Assembly (NCBI RefSeq): GCF_021245985.1
Contig: NZ_JAJQXA010000007.1
Location: forward strand, 62,001 to 126,000
Reading direction: 5' to 3'
DNA: 64,000 nt
Source of the DNA: Flavobacterium soyae
Lineage (GTDB): Bacteria; Bacteroidota; Bacteroidia; Flavobacteriales; Flavobacteriaceae
Numbering within the stretch: the stretch's first letter is position 1; the number at the start of each line of letters is the position of its first letter. Below, one piece after another: positions 17,683-30,700 of the stretch. The notes under the pieces were generated by a model that saw nothing but the letters and a program-made list of their open reading frames with translations, was not told the origin of the DNA and did not search any database. The translations under genes were made by a program, and so were the position numbers.

Positions 17683-18834
17683 TTAACGCCCAATTGCAAA
17701 CATGTAACCATAGTTACCGTCAATAATAGCCTGATATGATGTTTTTGAAAGATTAGCGACATGGTTAAAACCTTTATTTCCAGAGGAGTCTCTTATAGTA
17801 GATAATACCACGCTAAAAGCCCCTACCGGCCATGCAAGAGGAAAACTGTAGCTTACACTTCCAGATGTTAGATATGCCCATTGTAATATTAACCCATTAC
17901 TAAGTTTTTGGTAGCCGCTGGTTGTTAACATATCAAAACCAGAATGTCCTGCATCATAATCAGATGCTGTAGAAGTAGAAACAGAGCCATCTGCCATAAG
18001 ATATTGATTAGAGGTTCCGCCAGTCTTTACGAAGCTTTGGCTCTCAGTCACTTCTGTAAAAGTTTTATTTCCTGCAATGGTTTGATCTGTCGTTAAATCA
18101 ACATATTTTGAATTTAATTGCTGATCAGTTATCGATATTGAGCTTGCAAACCAATAATCTACTTCAATATTACGATCGCTTATTGTTTCAGAAAACGTAA
18201 TAACATTGGTGCCATCAACTATTGCATAATCTTTATCTTCTCCTTCTCTAAGTAGCTGTCCGTTTTTATAAATTTTCACGCTGTATCTTAGAGGTTTGTT
18301 TTGCAGTATAATAGTATCACTGTTAAAAACATCGGCACTAAAATTTTCTTTATACGGAATGGACGATTTTCCAAACATTGAATCAGAATCTCCTAATTCT
18401 GGATTCATATTCTGATACCAATAATTTATTTCGATATTTCTGTTTGTAATTTCTCCAGAGAAACTAATTTCGGCAGTATTATAGTTTAATGCATAATCTT
18501 CATTTTCTTCTAAAAGCTGTCCGTTTTTAAATATTTTAACGCTGTTTTCAACAGGAGGATTTTCTAACTGGATTAATGTGCCGGTAAAATCATCTCGATA
18601 TTCTTTATAAGGAAAATAACAGTTTCCTGAAATAATTCCTGAATTTTGAAAAACAGATCTTAAAAGTGCGGGAGTAATATAATGTTCGTTAGATGTACCA
18701 GTTTCAACCATTTGAAAATCGGCTTTGTCATCTTGTTTATGAACGAAATTGTCAAAAATTTCGACGAAGTCAGCATGTGACGGAATATCTCCATTATTGA
18801 ATTTGCTGTGAAAGTCATTTCTGCTTGTTGCCAT
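17683..18834 (-). CDS. Tail-fibre-like receptor-binding protein
   Basis: I place the start at the ATG at 18832-18834 (MATSRNDFHSKFNNGDIPSH), which resembles starts of other Bacteroidota phage fibres; an upstream in-frame ATG at 18888 would add 18 poorly matching residues. Two copies of a ~65-residue beta module follow (SVKIFKNGQLLEENEDYAL and SVKIYKNGQLLREGEDKDYA). The C-terminal ~75 residues (GYQKLSNGLILQWAYLTSG, FPLAWPVGAFSVVLS) are the gp53-like fold that ends many phage fibres. No export signal. Its neighbour is a fibre-assembly chaperone-like gene. A role in binding target surfaces is likely. Confidence 0.78.
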   Translation of the reverse strand: MATSRNDFHSKFNNGDIPSHADFVEIFDNFVHKQDDKADFQMVETGTSNEHYITPALLRSVFQNSGIISGNCYFPYKEYRDDFTGTLIQLENPPVENSVKIFKNGQLLEENEDYALNYNTAEISFSGEITNRNIEINYWYQNMNPELGDSDSMFGKSSIPYKENFSADVFNSDTIILQNKPLRYSVKIYKNGQLLREGEDKDYAIVDGTNVITFSETISDRNIEVDYWFASSISITDQQLNSKYVDLTTDQTIAGNKTFTEVTESQSFVKTGGTSNQYLMADGSVSTSTASDYDAGHSGFDMLTTSGYQKLSNGLILQWAYLTSGSVSYSFPLAWPVGAFSVVLSTIRDSSGNKGFNHVANLSKTSYQAIIDGNYGYMFAIGR

Positions 18835-18922
18835 GTTATTTAATTTTATTTCTTGCTTTAAATGTTTGTTTAATAAAACCTGAGTCAAATACCAATGAGG
18901 TTAGTCATTGGTATTTATGGGT

Positions 18923-21900
18923 TTAAAGAGTTAGAATTTTTTCTTCGCTGCTGAACATTCCTGAAGAGTTTTCAGAAATTACTTTAAAGTGATGATAGAT
19001 TCTTTCTCCATCTTCATTTTTAATAACTAATTCATCTGTTGCCAGTTTAGTTTCCTGCAGAGGCAAATTCACATTAATCTCATTAGATGCTATTTCATGA
19101 ATTTTCTCCCAGTTGCCTTGATTATTCATTTTATATAAATGATATTTACCATTGTGAACTGTTTTTTTCCAGCTAAAAATTACTGGCTTTAAGATTTCTC
19201 CGTTTGTTCCGGTTTCAACTCCCGAAGCTTCTAATACTGGAGATTCTGGCGAAACATTATCCGCAATAATAGTTGCCGTAATTTTTGATGGCTGCGAAGG
19301 CGCATAATCAATATTAACGATTGGGTTTAATAAAGTTGAACTCGGATCTGCATATTCAATTTCTTTTGAAACGGTAACTCGGTAAAAAAGACCATCTCCA
19401 AAAGGAACAGATTCAAGATCTTCAAATTCATCATACACAGTCCAGACATTATCAAATTCATTAGACAAAGTTTCTTCATCAATTAAAACTTCTTTAACCG
19501 GAGTCATGGTTCTTATCGATTGTGCTTCCTGCATCGATTTAGCACGATAGATATTAATTTTCTTAACGTTGAATTCCGGCTGATAAGCATTTAATTCGAA
19601 TTGAATAGCAGGCTTAATTCCTAAAACCTGATTTTCAAGAATTGGCATAATTCTCTTAATTTCCGGCATTTTAGGCGGAGTTGAAGAAACTAATTTTACA
19701 GGTCCTAAAAGATCACTAAATTCACTGAAATTCATCTTAATATCCATTTCACGAACCGCATAGAAATAAATACTCTGCGAATTTCCATCAAGATTAAAAT
19801 CGGTAAACTGTGTTATATTGTCAGTTTTACTTACGATTTTCATCATTGGGGCAATGTCGAAATTAGTGTCAGTTGGTTTTAAGGTATGACCATTTTTATC
19901 TTTAATAGTTTGCTTTTTATTGGTTGGAGTATATTCCTGACCTTTAATATGCTCATAAATAATAGGTACTTCAGTTAAAGGAACAAAAGCGGACTGAATG
20001 GCTTGTTCGATAAAATAAACAGCCAGCATATCTGATTCAAGCTCATCACCTTTAGGAATTAAAATTTGATTTAATGAAGTTAAACTCTCAATTTCTAAAG
20101 CTTCGATTACAGGTTTTTGTGTCTCATTATGCCATTTGATAAAGTCATTAATTAGGTTTATTAATTCGTCATTATCAGGTAAAGGAAAACCAAAGCCTTC
20201 AGGATTGTTTTCCGGAAAAATTTTATAAAGACCGTCTGTTTCAAGTTGATTAAAGTTTAAAAAGTTTTTCCATCTTTCTTTAAAATTAACTTCATCGTTT
20301 CCGCCAAGTTTTTTTAGTTCTTCCCGAATCGTATTTATAGTTTCTCTTTTGTACAAAACATTAAAGAAATTCTCTTCATTGGCTCTGTAATGCAATGCAC
20401 CATAAGGTTTGCGGTCTTTTTTATATTTTGTTGTAAAAGTGAAAGTCGAACGATTATAAAAATCTGGCCTTGTAGCATAATAACTATCACATTTTATTTC
20501 TTCAGGCTTTATCGGTTTTTCAATTTTAACCGCATACATCGGACTAGGAATACTAATCTTTGATCTGTATTCAAAAGCTGGTCTTACAGCACGCGTACTG
20601 ATTCCGAAAATAGAGTAGTGCGTACTTTCATTTTCTCTTGGCTGAATGTTTTCCTGAGTAATTCCTGATGCCGAATCTGCGTATAGATATACTTTGTAAC
20701 TAGGATAATAGTTTACGTCTTGCTGTCCGATAATGATTTCATTATAGTTATCAGCCATTGTTTGATTTACATAATCTCCTAATTTAAAATCGGTATCATT
20801 AATATATAAAACCAAATCTCCTGTTTCGCCAATATTTTCTGTTCTAAAAACTTTAAATTCTTTTCGTGATTCTACGTGAATTGTACTTCCTTCTTTTACA
20901 GCACTTTTTCTAAACAAACGGACAATACCATTAGACCATTCTACAGAATTTTCGTTTTCTGAATTGAACTGAGGATGTTGAGGTAAATGAAAACCTGTGA
21001 AAGTTATTTTATATAATCCTAAGTGTTTATCTGTACTTAACGGAATGAGATCTTCATTTTCATCTAATTTATATGTTCCATCTGCATTCATTTCATAAGT
21101 TTTTTCTAAAACTCTTTCAATTACAGCAGGTTTCCAGATTCCTCTTGTTTTTTCCAGTTGTAAATCGTTTGTGTTTTCACTTTTTGGCTGAATAACTTCA
21201 CGATGGATTTCATTAAAATAAGCAGGATATTCAACTTTAAAATCAATTTCTGGATTATGCCAATTTGAAGCCGTCTGCATATTTTGTACAAGAGTACACA
21301 ATTTGTTTTCTGGTATCTGAATTGATTTAATCTGATCAGAATCTATTGTCGCATCTCCATCTGAATGAACACTGTCGCTGACTTCTTTTTTCAGGACTTC
21401 GATTAATGCATAATCAAATACTACATCAGCACCTACTGTTTTAGTGAAAACTTCAATATTTTTAACAACATAATTTTGATCCCCAATAGTCAGGATTCCT
21501 CCATCATATTTTGTCTGATTATCATTGGTTAATGATATTTTGATTTCCTGACCACTGCTAAGAACTTTGTATTCTTTAATTGTAATAATTGAAGTAAGAT
21601 TATCAGATGTATTATTTTCAATATCTGTAATTGTTGCATATTCTACATCTGGAAGCCCATCTTTGTAATACAGTTTAAAATGATCTGAAAATATTTCTTC
21701 ACTATCAGGATAAATACTGTTTATGTCTTCTTCAGCTGTTTGTGCAGACATATCTGAGGGAACAGTATAATTTACCAATTCCTGAGCAGAGTAATAATCG
21801 AACAGGATTCTAACTAATGTTTTATCCGTTCCTGTAATTTTGCCCAGACGTTCTTGTTCAGACGCCGAAGTAAACATTAACGGGCTTTCTTCTGTAATTA

Positions 21901-24688
21901 AAAGCGAGTTGATATTACCTGGCGGCATTAAATTGTTTGCCGGTTTAATATCTGATTCAATACTTATTTGTCTTCCTGTTGTTGCTCTGGAGAAAATATT
22001 AATACCATATCCCTGATAGATATAAGTTTTTTTCCCTATTTCTTCCTGACGGATATTTATAATTGATTTTCCAGATTCGGGAATGATAATTGGAACAGAT
22101 TCATAATTCGATTCCCCAAGATTTTTATTGACATTTTTGTATTCTAAATCATGCGATAATTCAGGTTTTACCCAATTTTCATGCAGCTCTTTAACTTTGT
22201 AATCAACTCCTGCATAAAGTGGAAAAGTAAAAGTACTTCCGTCATACTCTAAAGTAGATTTAAAGAAATCTCTATAGTCTTTACTAATGTCATAATCCAT
22301 GACATCATCCATAAATAAACTTACATATCTTTTCTTTCCATCAAAACTGTAACCTTCGGGACCTGTAATTTTTGTAGTCTGACTTTCATCAGAATTCATA
22401 TTTAAACCTGGAACAATTTTATTCAATTGTACAGGAAGTGACTGACGTTCTGTATTTAAAGATGTTGGAATACTCATAGAAAGATGCTGTCTTTCATTTG
22501 CTCCCGTGCCATCTAAATCGCCCAAAGTGGTATATTCTGTTAGATAAACAAATTCTCCTGATAAAACTTCGTTATCAATATCAATGCATCCCAAACCTAA
22601 CATACGCGCAATATGATAGTCATTTGCAGCAATGTTTAAGAGATCCAGATAAGATATTTGTGTGAATCTTTCATCCTCCAATTGTTCCTCTGTTGGAGTT
22701 TTTCCGGCGTCAAGATCTCCAAAATTGATTATCTCTGATGCAGTTGGATTATCAGCTTCTTTACTTAAATCAAGATATTGGCTTACAATTTGTTTAATGT
22801 TTTTGTCACTGTTATCTGTTCCAGCGGCTGGTCTGTTCCATTTATCTTTATAATTAGCAATATTTGCATAATCATCATCATTATATTTTAGCCATTTTCC
22901 ATGAACTGCATTTAGTTTTGGTTCTAATTGTTCAAAAACTTTAGTGTCATTATCACTTAATGCATATTTTCCTTTTAAAGTCCAGTCTCCGTTTGTATTA
23001 GCTTGTGTGATAAAATCTGAATAAAACTCAAAACTTATTGAATTTAAAAGACAGTTATTAGCTTTAAATCGGATGCTTCTTCCATTCTCAGCAACTAAAC
23101 GAATATTGTCTGCTTGAGATGAAGAATATGTTTTACGATTCGAAACTCTTTTTGCAGCTGTAAAACTGTTTTCAGCAACTGATAATGTTTCTAATCTTAC
23201 ATTACGGGAATCATTTGCAGATGAAAAATTTAATTCAGCAGCAAAAAACAACTCAGATTTATTTTCAATTTCGATCAGATTATTTCCATAAGCCTCAATA
23301 AAATCAGCAGGATTAACCAATGGATCTATCGCAAGTTTAACCGATCTGTATTTTGTCTTATTATGAAAAGTAACATAAATTGATCGTGTTGAATTGGAAG
23401 TTTTATAAATCCATAATCCTTTTTGATTATCAACAACATTTGGTTCCTGACTTAAATCCAGAACATGGTTTTTCTTTACGTAAGGAGCTCTGTAAACTTT
23501 TACGAAGTCATCTGGTTTATTAAAATTAGATATCGGACCAGTATATAAATCTCCTTTTGGAAGATGTTTTTCGCCTAATTTGCCGGTAAGCATCCAGCGA
23601 AGGTGAATACCTTTTGTACTGTCAACTCCTCTCGAACCTGCAGCTGCGATTTGTAAATAAGTTGACTGCAGATTTGTTTTTGTCGGATCAATATCAATTA
23701 CAGCAGATTCTTTACCAACATTAAAGTTAATGCTGAAGCCAAAAGGGTTTTTAATGCTGCTTAAAAAGATTGGAGCTGAAGAATTTCCAAGAGCTAATGG
23801 TTTTCCTTCAATTCGAATTGCAGCTTCAATTTGTGCCGATCCGGGAATTGTAACTGCACTTTGAAGTTTAAAAATTAAACCATTTAAACTGCTTTCATCA
23901 TGAATTCTCGTTCCGGCGCTTAAAGTAAGAGGGACACGGCTTTTGTTTCGAAGTACTAAACTTCCGGCTTCCAGCTTTACTTTTACACCTTTCTTTAAAA
24001 CCGGATAAACAATTTTATTTTCAATAATACTTACATTCGGAATACAGCCTGTTTGTGCAGTAGATAAATCAGTAATCAGTTTGTTTAATTCTACTCCTAA
24101 AGTGCTGAAATCAGAAACTCTAAGATAATCAGATTCTAGAGCCGAAGTTCTGCTGTCTTTTAATTTTGGCGTTCTGCCCAAAAAGGTATTTAATGGAGTT
24201 GTTAACTCGTTTGCGTTGCCGATTCCGCTTGTAACACCATAAACAAAAACCTGAGATTTAAGATTTAAATCAGAAAACAAACCTTTTAATAATTCAGAGT
24301 TGTTTACCTGAAGACCATCAGTTACAACAAAAACAATATCAGGAGTAACAGCCAGATTCTTAGCCGCATTTAAACCAGAAGCCCAATAATCAGATTGAAT
24401 GTAGGCTCTTCCGTTACCAAACAAATTAATCCAGTTTAAAAAATCCTGTGGGTTATCTGCAATTCTTTTCTGGATAACATTATCGGATCTAACAGCAGTA
24501 TCGCTGTTAGACATTCCGATTAATGAAAGTGTGATGTTGCTTTGAGCCTGAGAATTGATAAATGAAGTCAGCCCGTCTCTAATTTGCTGCGCTTCATTGG
24601 TGTTAATCGAACCAGATTCGTCAACAACGATTGCTATATATTTTTCGCAGCCAGAGAGCTGGCTTTCCTGAAGATTTATAGAACTCAT
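18923..24688 (-). CDS. Giant von Willebrand factor A-domain protein (1921 aa), no signal peptide
   Basis: Residues ~14-215 are a vWA domain with a full MIDAS start (IVVDESGSI, DxSxS at 23-27) and the later strand FVVTDGLQV. Residues ~230-340 look like a cupin- or jelly-roll-like beta stretch, and the remainder to 1921 is largely beta-rich with no family I recognise. Fibronectin-like modules lie near the C-terminus (VKKINIYRAKS, GKYHLYKMNNQGNWEKIHEI). There is no signal peptide, lipobox, transmembrane segment or T9SS C-terminal sorting domain. The start is 13 bases after the stop of the 2460-aa gene, so the two giants are co-translated partners. Metal-dependent protein binding by the vWA domain is expected; the biological role is unknown. 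Confidence 0.8.
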   Translation of the reverse strand: MSSINLQESQLSGCEKYIAIVVDESGSINTNEAQQIRDGLTSFINSQAQSNITLSLIGMSNSDTAVRSDNVIQKRIADNPQDFLNWINLFGNGRAYIQSDYWASGLNAAKNLAVTPDIVFVVTDGLQVNNSELLKGLFSDLNLKSQVFVYGVTSGIGNANELTTPLNTFLGRTPKLKDSRTSALESDYLRVSDFSTLGVELNKLITDLSTAQTGCIPNVSIIENKIVYPVLKKGVKVKLEAGSLVLRNKSRVPLTLSAGTRIHDESSLNGLIFKLQSAVTIPGSAQIEAAIRIEGKPLALGNSSAPIFLSSIKNPFGFSINFNVGKESAVIDIDPTKTNLQSTYLQIAAAGSRGVDSTKGIHLRWMLTGKLGEKHLPKGDLYTGPISNFNKPDDFVKVYRAPYVKKNHVLDLSQEPNVVDNQKGLWIYKTSNSTRSIYVTFHNKTKYRSVKLAIDPLVNPADFIEAYGNNLIEIENKSELFFAAELNFSSANDSRNVRLETLSVAENSFTAAKRVSNRKTYSSSQADNIRLVAENGRSIRFKANNCLLNSISFEFYSDFITQANTNGDWTLKGKYALSDNDTKVFEQLEPKLNAVHGKWLKYNDDDYANIANYKDKWNRPAAGTDNSDKNIKQIVSQYLDLSKEADNPTASEIINFGDLDAGKTPTEEQLEDERFTQISYLDLLNIAANDYHIARMLGLGCIDIDNEVLSGEFVYLTEYTTLGDLDGTGANERQHLSMSIPTSLNTERQSLPVQLNKIVPGLNMNSDESQTTKITGPEGYSFDGKKRYVSLFMDDVMDYDISKDYRDFFKSTLEYDGSTFTFPLYAGVDYKVKELHENWVKPELSHDLEYKNVNKNLGESNYESVPIIIPESGKSIINIRQEEIGKKTYIYQGYGINIFSRATTGRQISIESDIKPANNLMPPGNINSLLITEESPLMFTSASEQERLGKITGTDKTLVRILFDYYSAQELVNYTVPSDMSAQTAEEDINSIYPDSEEIFSDHFKLYYKDGLPDVEYATITDIENNTSDNLTSIITIKEYKVLSSGQEIKISLTNDNQTKYDGGILTIGDQNYVVKNIEVFTKTVGADVVFDYALIEVLKKEVSDSVHSDGDATIDSDQIKSIQIPENKLCTLVQNMQTASNWHNPEIDFKVEYPAYFNEIHREVIQPKSENTNDLQLEKTRGIWKPAVIERVLEKTYEMNADGTYKLDENEDLIPLSTDKHLGLYKITFTGFHLPQHPQFNSENENSVEWSNGIVRLFRKSAVKEGSTIHVESRKEFKVFRTENIGETGDLVLYINDTDFKLGDYVNQTMADNYNEIIIGQQDVNYYPSYKVYLYADSASGITQENIQPRENESTHYSIFGISTRAVRPAFEYRSKISIPSPMYAVKIEKPIKPEEIKCDSYYATRPDFYNRSTFTFTTKYKKDRKPYGALHYRANEENFFNVLYKRETINTIREELKKLGGNDEVNFKERWKNFLNFNQLETDGLYKIFPENNPEGFGFPLPDNDELINLINDFIKWHNETQKPVIEALEIESLTSLNQILIPKGDELESDMLAVYFIEQAIQSAFVPLTEVPIIYEHIKGQEYTPTNKKQTIKDKNGHTLKPTDTNFDIAPMMKIVSKTDNITQFTDFNLDGNSQSIYFYAVREMDIKMNFSEFSDLLGPVKLVSSTPPKMPEIKRIMPILENQVLGIKPAIQFELNAYQPEFNVKKINIYRAKSMQEAQSIRTMTPVKEVLIDEETLSNEFDNVWTVYDEFEDLESVPFGDGLFYRVTVSKEIEYADPSSTLLNPIVNIDYAPSQPSKITATIIADNVSPESPVLEASGVETGTNGEILKPVIFSWKKTVHNGKYHLYKMNNQGNWEKIHEIASNEINVNLPLQETKLATDELVIKNEDGERIYHHFKVISENSSGMFSSEEKILTL

Positions 24689-24701
24689 TTTTTTCTTGTT
24701 T

Positions 24702-27700
24702 TTAAAGATTTGTATTTTCTAATTCTGATAATTGAACTTCTATGTTTTGCTTGTCAATAGATTCGGTTAATGCTGTTCCTCCATTTTTCCACATTCTGTA
24801 ATCAAACTGAATGTTTAAATTTTCCTTTGGAATTATTTTGCCACTATGCATAACCAAAACCTGTGAATAATCTTTTGAATGCAATACTTTATATCCAGCT
24901 TTAGGACTTCCTAATTCATCAACTACTGCAATTGAATCTTTGATTTCTTCTAAAGGCATTTTTGGTATATTAAATGGCTCTGGATTACGCACTAAAAGAG
25001 CAATTGTATTACCAGTATTGATATCAATAATTTTATTAACCTCCGTATTTTGTGCCGGATCAAGAGGAGATATTTTTAAGATTCCTTCAATTGCACGGTC
25101 AAATGAATGTTGATATTTTGATGCCATTGAATCACTTAAGTCGTTTTGTTCGTTAGTAATTACATCATGTAAAGCATCAATTTGATCCTGAATCAGATTA
25201 AGTTTAATATCATATAAAGCTCTGTGTGATTGGTCTTCACTTAAATAATAACTTTGAATTTGCTCTTCAAAATCTTTATAGCGCGAAGTCTGGAAACCGA
25301 ATTGGTGTACCAATACGTTTTTGCTTGTGCTGGTAGTTCCATGCTGCGCATCATCAAAAAAGTTATTTACTAAAACGGTATAAAGTTTTGAAGGTTTTAA
25401 ATCAATTAATTCTACCTCGTATCTATATGATTTTGGTTTTATAGGTTCGCCCCATTCTAAACTACATCTCATCGCTGATTTATCAGTAAGAATATTGTTT
25501 ATCAATTGAATACCCAATGGAATCCTAGGATCGTTATCGTCTTTCCACTCGAGAATTTCCTCATTTGGTTTTGGATATGCGATCGCTTCATTTTTAAACG
25601 GATATTCGATAAGCAAATCAGTCAGCGGATCTTTAATAAAAAGATTTAACTTTCCTTTTATTTCAGGTACGGTTTCAGTATATGGTCCCCAATTTTTAAA
25701 CATGTGATACGCATAAGGATTTGTAAAAAACAAGGATACTTTACATTGTTGATTTCCATAAAAAGCAGGTTTCGATTGCAATAAACTTCCATCAGCATTT
25801 GGGTAAGAACGGTTATAATCTAAGTATTGTCTTAATGAAGTTAATGGCGATTTCGACAATTCTGTTAGTTCATTTTTAACTGGCGGCTGTTCACCTTCAG
25901 GAGTTACCGGATCTGGAACTGGATAATGTCCTACTGGTCCTAAAGTTTTAAATCCGTAATAGTATTTAAATTCAGTTGTATCTTTGTCATCCACTTTATC
26001 AGTTAAAGTAAAGTCTAAACAATAGGTTGTATTAGGTCTCCAGATAGGCTGAACAGTATTTTCAACTGCAGATTTCATTGCTTCTCTATCTTCTTCAACA
26101 GCTTCTATCTGCGGAATAGTTGTGTTATGGAAATAACTTTCTTTACTCAGCCATTCAATACTTTGAATTGAAGTTGTATAATCCAATTCAGGATCTTCTT
26201 CAGCATTTCCGTTAGCACAAATTGTCTCATTAACCGAAATTAATTTTGAGTTTTTTGGAGCTCTCATATAATTTACTTTTTCAACCAATGCAGTTGTTAT
26301 CAAACTTGTCATTTCAGTTGTTAAAGCTGATGCAGAGGTAGTTATGGTAACTGTTTGTTCAGGATATAAAGAACAATTATCAAACTGATCAGTAAACAAT
26401 GAAAAATAAACACCTTTTTCTTTTGGTTTAGAGGAAAGCATCAGAATTTCATTTTCAGAAGGTTCATTTTGAAGATGGATAATCGATGCATTTTCTACAT
26501 TGCTTCCTCTTTTAATTAATCTTGTAAGTGCTAATGCCGAACTGAATACAAATAAATGCTGTTTGTTATAAGCTATAATCGAATTATCTGCAAGAGTACT
26601 GTTTGATAAATAAATTGGAGAATTAAAAACCGTATCTTGTTTTACAATATCTAATGAATTTCCTGTAATTTGAGCTAAACCAAATTTTTCATCTGAGAAC
26701 TTAACGGTAACTAAAACTTTTCCGTTTGCAATAACAGCATCAATAATTTCAGAAACTGAAGGATCAGAAAGCACTTTTGTATCCATTACAGAAATTGCAT
26801 TTGTACTGGTGTTAAGATTAAAATGAATAATCTTTTTGTCTTTAGTAACTAAACTAAATTCAGCAGCATTATGCTGTAGAACTTTAATTGCAGTTCCATT
26901 GATTGTCGCACGCTGAACAAGAGCACGATCAGTTCCGTTAACCCAGTTAATTTGTGTTTCAGTTTCTAATGCATTAACCCAAAGCAATTCGTTATTTGCA
27001 AGAGGCAGTACTTTGTTAAATCCTAAAGAATAACTGTTTAAATATTGTACTCCCGAACTTAAATTCAATTCATCATCAAGTTCAGTAACAGCCATCGCAT
27101 CAATAGGAGATTCACAGCCAATAATAAGATCAAAATCAATAATAGCATCTCCAATTCCTTTGCATTGTTTAGCATTCAGTGCCTGTGTTACCAGTAAAGT
27201 ATCATTTACAATCTGCATCGAAGTCACAACGCCATTCAATAAGCGTTCCCTTAAAATATCTCCTTTTGAGTCAACTTGCAAAAGAACTGTTGTATCGACT
27301 TTTGGATGGAAAGTGATAATGTAAGTATCGTTGAATTTAATTATTTTATCAAATGCATAAATGTTTTTTCCTTTATATCCGTAATAATTTGTAAAGGTTA
27401 GTTTGCCAGGTGTTTCTGCAGATGGATTATCATTTCCTGCATTGATTTTTAATGCAGCTAATTCAGCTAATAATGAATTATATTTATCAATATCAGTTGG
27501 TAATGTAATCGTAGTTTCATCAGTTTGATTGACATAAGTTGTCTCAAATAATGAAGCAATTTCATTTCTGATTTCTTTTATACGCTTTGCATTTGCTGCA
27601 ACAGGAGTAATAACAATTTTATTTATTTTAGTTTTTTTAATAGCATCACTTTCAACATCAAATAATGTTATATCATTTAGTAATTCGGCTTTAGTGTAAG

Positions 27701-30700
27701 TCAGTTCTTCAAAAGCTGCTGATTCTTTTGTTTTTCTTATTTCAACAGGTGCATAGGTAGTTAGTTTATCACCTTCTTTTTCAATAATTGAGGTATAGGC
27801 TTTTATGGTAACTTCTTTGGCTTGTGTCGTAAGTTTTAAAACGGGTTCTATTGCAGATTCCGGGAAAATAATTTCTAAATCATTATAATTTTGAAATGAT
27901 AATGATTTACTATAATTATGCGGGTTTCTTTCGCCTGAAATAGCCATAAAATCACCAGCTTCAATTTTATTGTTTTCTAAAATTTCAGGAAGCTCTCCAA
28001 TCAATTTAAAAAACAAGCCGTTAATCTTATCTGCTTCATATTGGGATGGTACATAATAGCGCTGTCCAATTTGTTTATTAAGGAAATCGGTATGTTCAGG
28101 TTCAAGTTCTTGAGAAACACAGAATAATTTAGATGAGGTGATTCCAAATTGCTCCGGAACGTGCCATCCAGGTTCAGCTGCACTTAAGAATGAAAACGGG
28201 TTCGTTCCTAATACACGAATACTATCATATTGATCAATTGCTTTCTGCCATTGTGCCCAAGGTAAATTGCTTAAATCTTCAGTTGCATCTATATTTTTTA
28301 CAGCTTCAAATGGGTGATAATCTTCCCATGCTGAACCATTCCATGATTTTATATCAATAGATTTAATTGCATATTGATGTTTAACCTGACGTGGCTTCTT
28401 AGCTGTTTTAGGATTATCGTCTTTTGGGGGCATAAAATCGGTATAGTTTTTTGCATCTCCGGTATAACCTCCAATTTTTTGAGACAATTCAGGATTTGGT
28501 AATACTCCTTTAGCCATTTTAATATCGATGTACGTATCTAAAGGGATTATTTGTGTAATAAGATCTGCTTTAGGCATTCCATTAGAAAACTTACTAGGAT
28601 CATAGTCATTATCATCTGTTGATTTGAAATAATCAAGTGCAAAAGCTTGATTGGTAAGCATGTGAACTCCTTTTACATTTTCTAAAGTTCTGTTGTCAAC
28701 TCCATCACCAAATGTTCCTTTTGGCAGCGGGCTGTAAGGTGTACGATCAACAACTCTGTTAATATCCCATTGAATTTCGACTACAAAGTTTTTACGGACT
28801 CTTATAAAACCAATTTTTACACGAACACTCAACTCCAGTTTAGCATAAATTAAGAATGGTTTAAATGATTCTACAGAGAAAATAGTATCTAAAACAATCT
28901 CGACATTAATGATCCAAAGTTTAATTTGAATACCTCCGCCGGCTGTAATATATCCACCCATTTGCGGACGCTTGAACGAAATTTTCCCTCCCAATTCTAA
29001 GTAAGCCCATAATCTTACTCTAGCAGGACCAAAGCTTTTATCTAAATTGAAATCTAATCTGGCACCGGCTTCAATTCCCTGAGCCGAAAGCATAATAAAG
29101 GCTTTAGCACTAAATAAGGTTAATATATCGGCTTGGATAGGATTCTCTTTAGTTCCAATGTTTACATACCAAGGCTTTTGATTTTTAAAGAAGAATCCGG
29201 CTTCTAATAAAGCATGAAGTCTAAAAATTTCACCGCTGTCTTTTGGAATACTAAAATCTGCTCCGGCTGCCAGTTCTAATGAATCATCACCAAATGCTAC
29301 CATCGCAAAGAATGGAGGATTACTAGGATCATCTTCAATAAGTCCTAATCGCCCGGCAACAACATTTAATCCTGCTTCGATATAAAACAGAGTAGGCAGA
29401 GACAATAAAAGCATAGCTCTTAAAGACAATACATGTCCGCCGTCTGCAACAGTTCCAAAAGTAGCTCCGGCTCCAATAGAGAACGGAGAATTGTATTGCA
29501 TAGAATCTGGCGGTCCGCTGAATTTTCTAATATTAATACCTGGTTTTGGAGCTTTGTAAAACTCATACCAAGAATTATCTTTTTTCAATCCTGCGGCTTC
29601 TTTTGTTGCAACATATCTAAAACCTAGCAAACCTCTAAAAGCAGAAATAGCAAGAAATCCGAGAGGAATAGGAGTAGGCAGTTCGATATGAGCATCAATT
29701 AAGAAAGCTGGATATTTTGGCATAAAACGCATTCCAACACCACCAGAGATTTTTGCTTTTGGCAGTTTTAAACCAACTTCACCAATAAATTCCGGTGATT
29801 TTCCAGGCTCAGGAAGCGAAATCATACCATTAATGATTGCCATTGCAGAAGCTTCAGTAGCTGTTCCCGGAATAATTAAATCGACTTCAATAGTCTGGAT
29901 TCTTAGGAAAGATTTTGCTTTACGATCGTCTTCATCATTGCCATCCGTAGGATAATAAAATTTCACACCTTCTCCACGAGCGTCAACTCCAAGCGGATTT
30001 ATACTGATGGCTCCGTCAAAGCCCCAGAAATTATATTTACGGCCGTTAATTTGGGTTGAGCCAAAACTAATATTGGTAACCGCCATTTGTACAGGCCCAA
30101 GATTTACAGAAAGACTGATAGGAATAGGAATTGATCCTCCTTCAACTTCAATATTTCCATCGCTGTAAATACGAAGCTTTTCAACATCAAAGCCCTGACC
30201 TTTCATAAGATTTCCAATTAAAGAACCTTGAGGAAAAGAAACATGACATGAAGTTCCTATATAAAAGTCATCATCTTGTTTTCCTAGTTCGAAACTGTTG
30301 AAATCAAATTGTACGAGATCAAATAAGTTTGCTGTCGGTTTATTTTCTTTAGGGAAAGAAGCGGTAAGATTGAAGTCGCCATCATCTTGTAAGTGACCTT
30401 CAAGATCTATTTTAAAAGCATCGTTGCCCTTTTTGAATTTTTCAATTTCTAAGGCACCCTTGATATTAGAGCCAATTACTTTGTTTTGTTTAAATGAAAT
30501 ATCAAACTTATTGAAACCAATTTTGAAGCCTTTGTTTGACGAGCCAATTGTTTTCCAAAGTGTATTATCATACAACTCCAATAAAAAGTTCTGATAATCT
30601 TTAGCCTCTGTAAAAATATATGTTGTAGAAGGTTCAATAGAGGAAACTACTGAAGAAAGTGTTGTTAATGATAAAGGATAATCAAAAGCATAAGGAGTTT

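Noticed and set aside
18835..18888. Upstream start for the fibre-like protein at 17683
   Set aside because: The extra 18 residues are not fibre-like, and the ATG at 18834 gives the expected family N-terminus.
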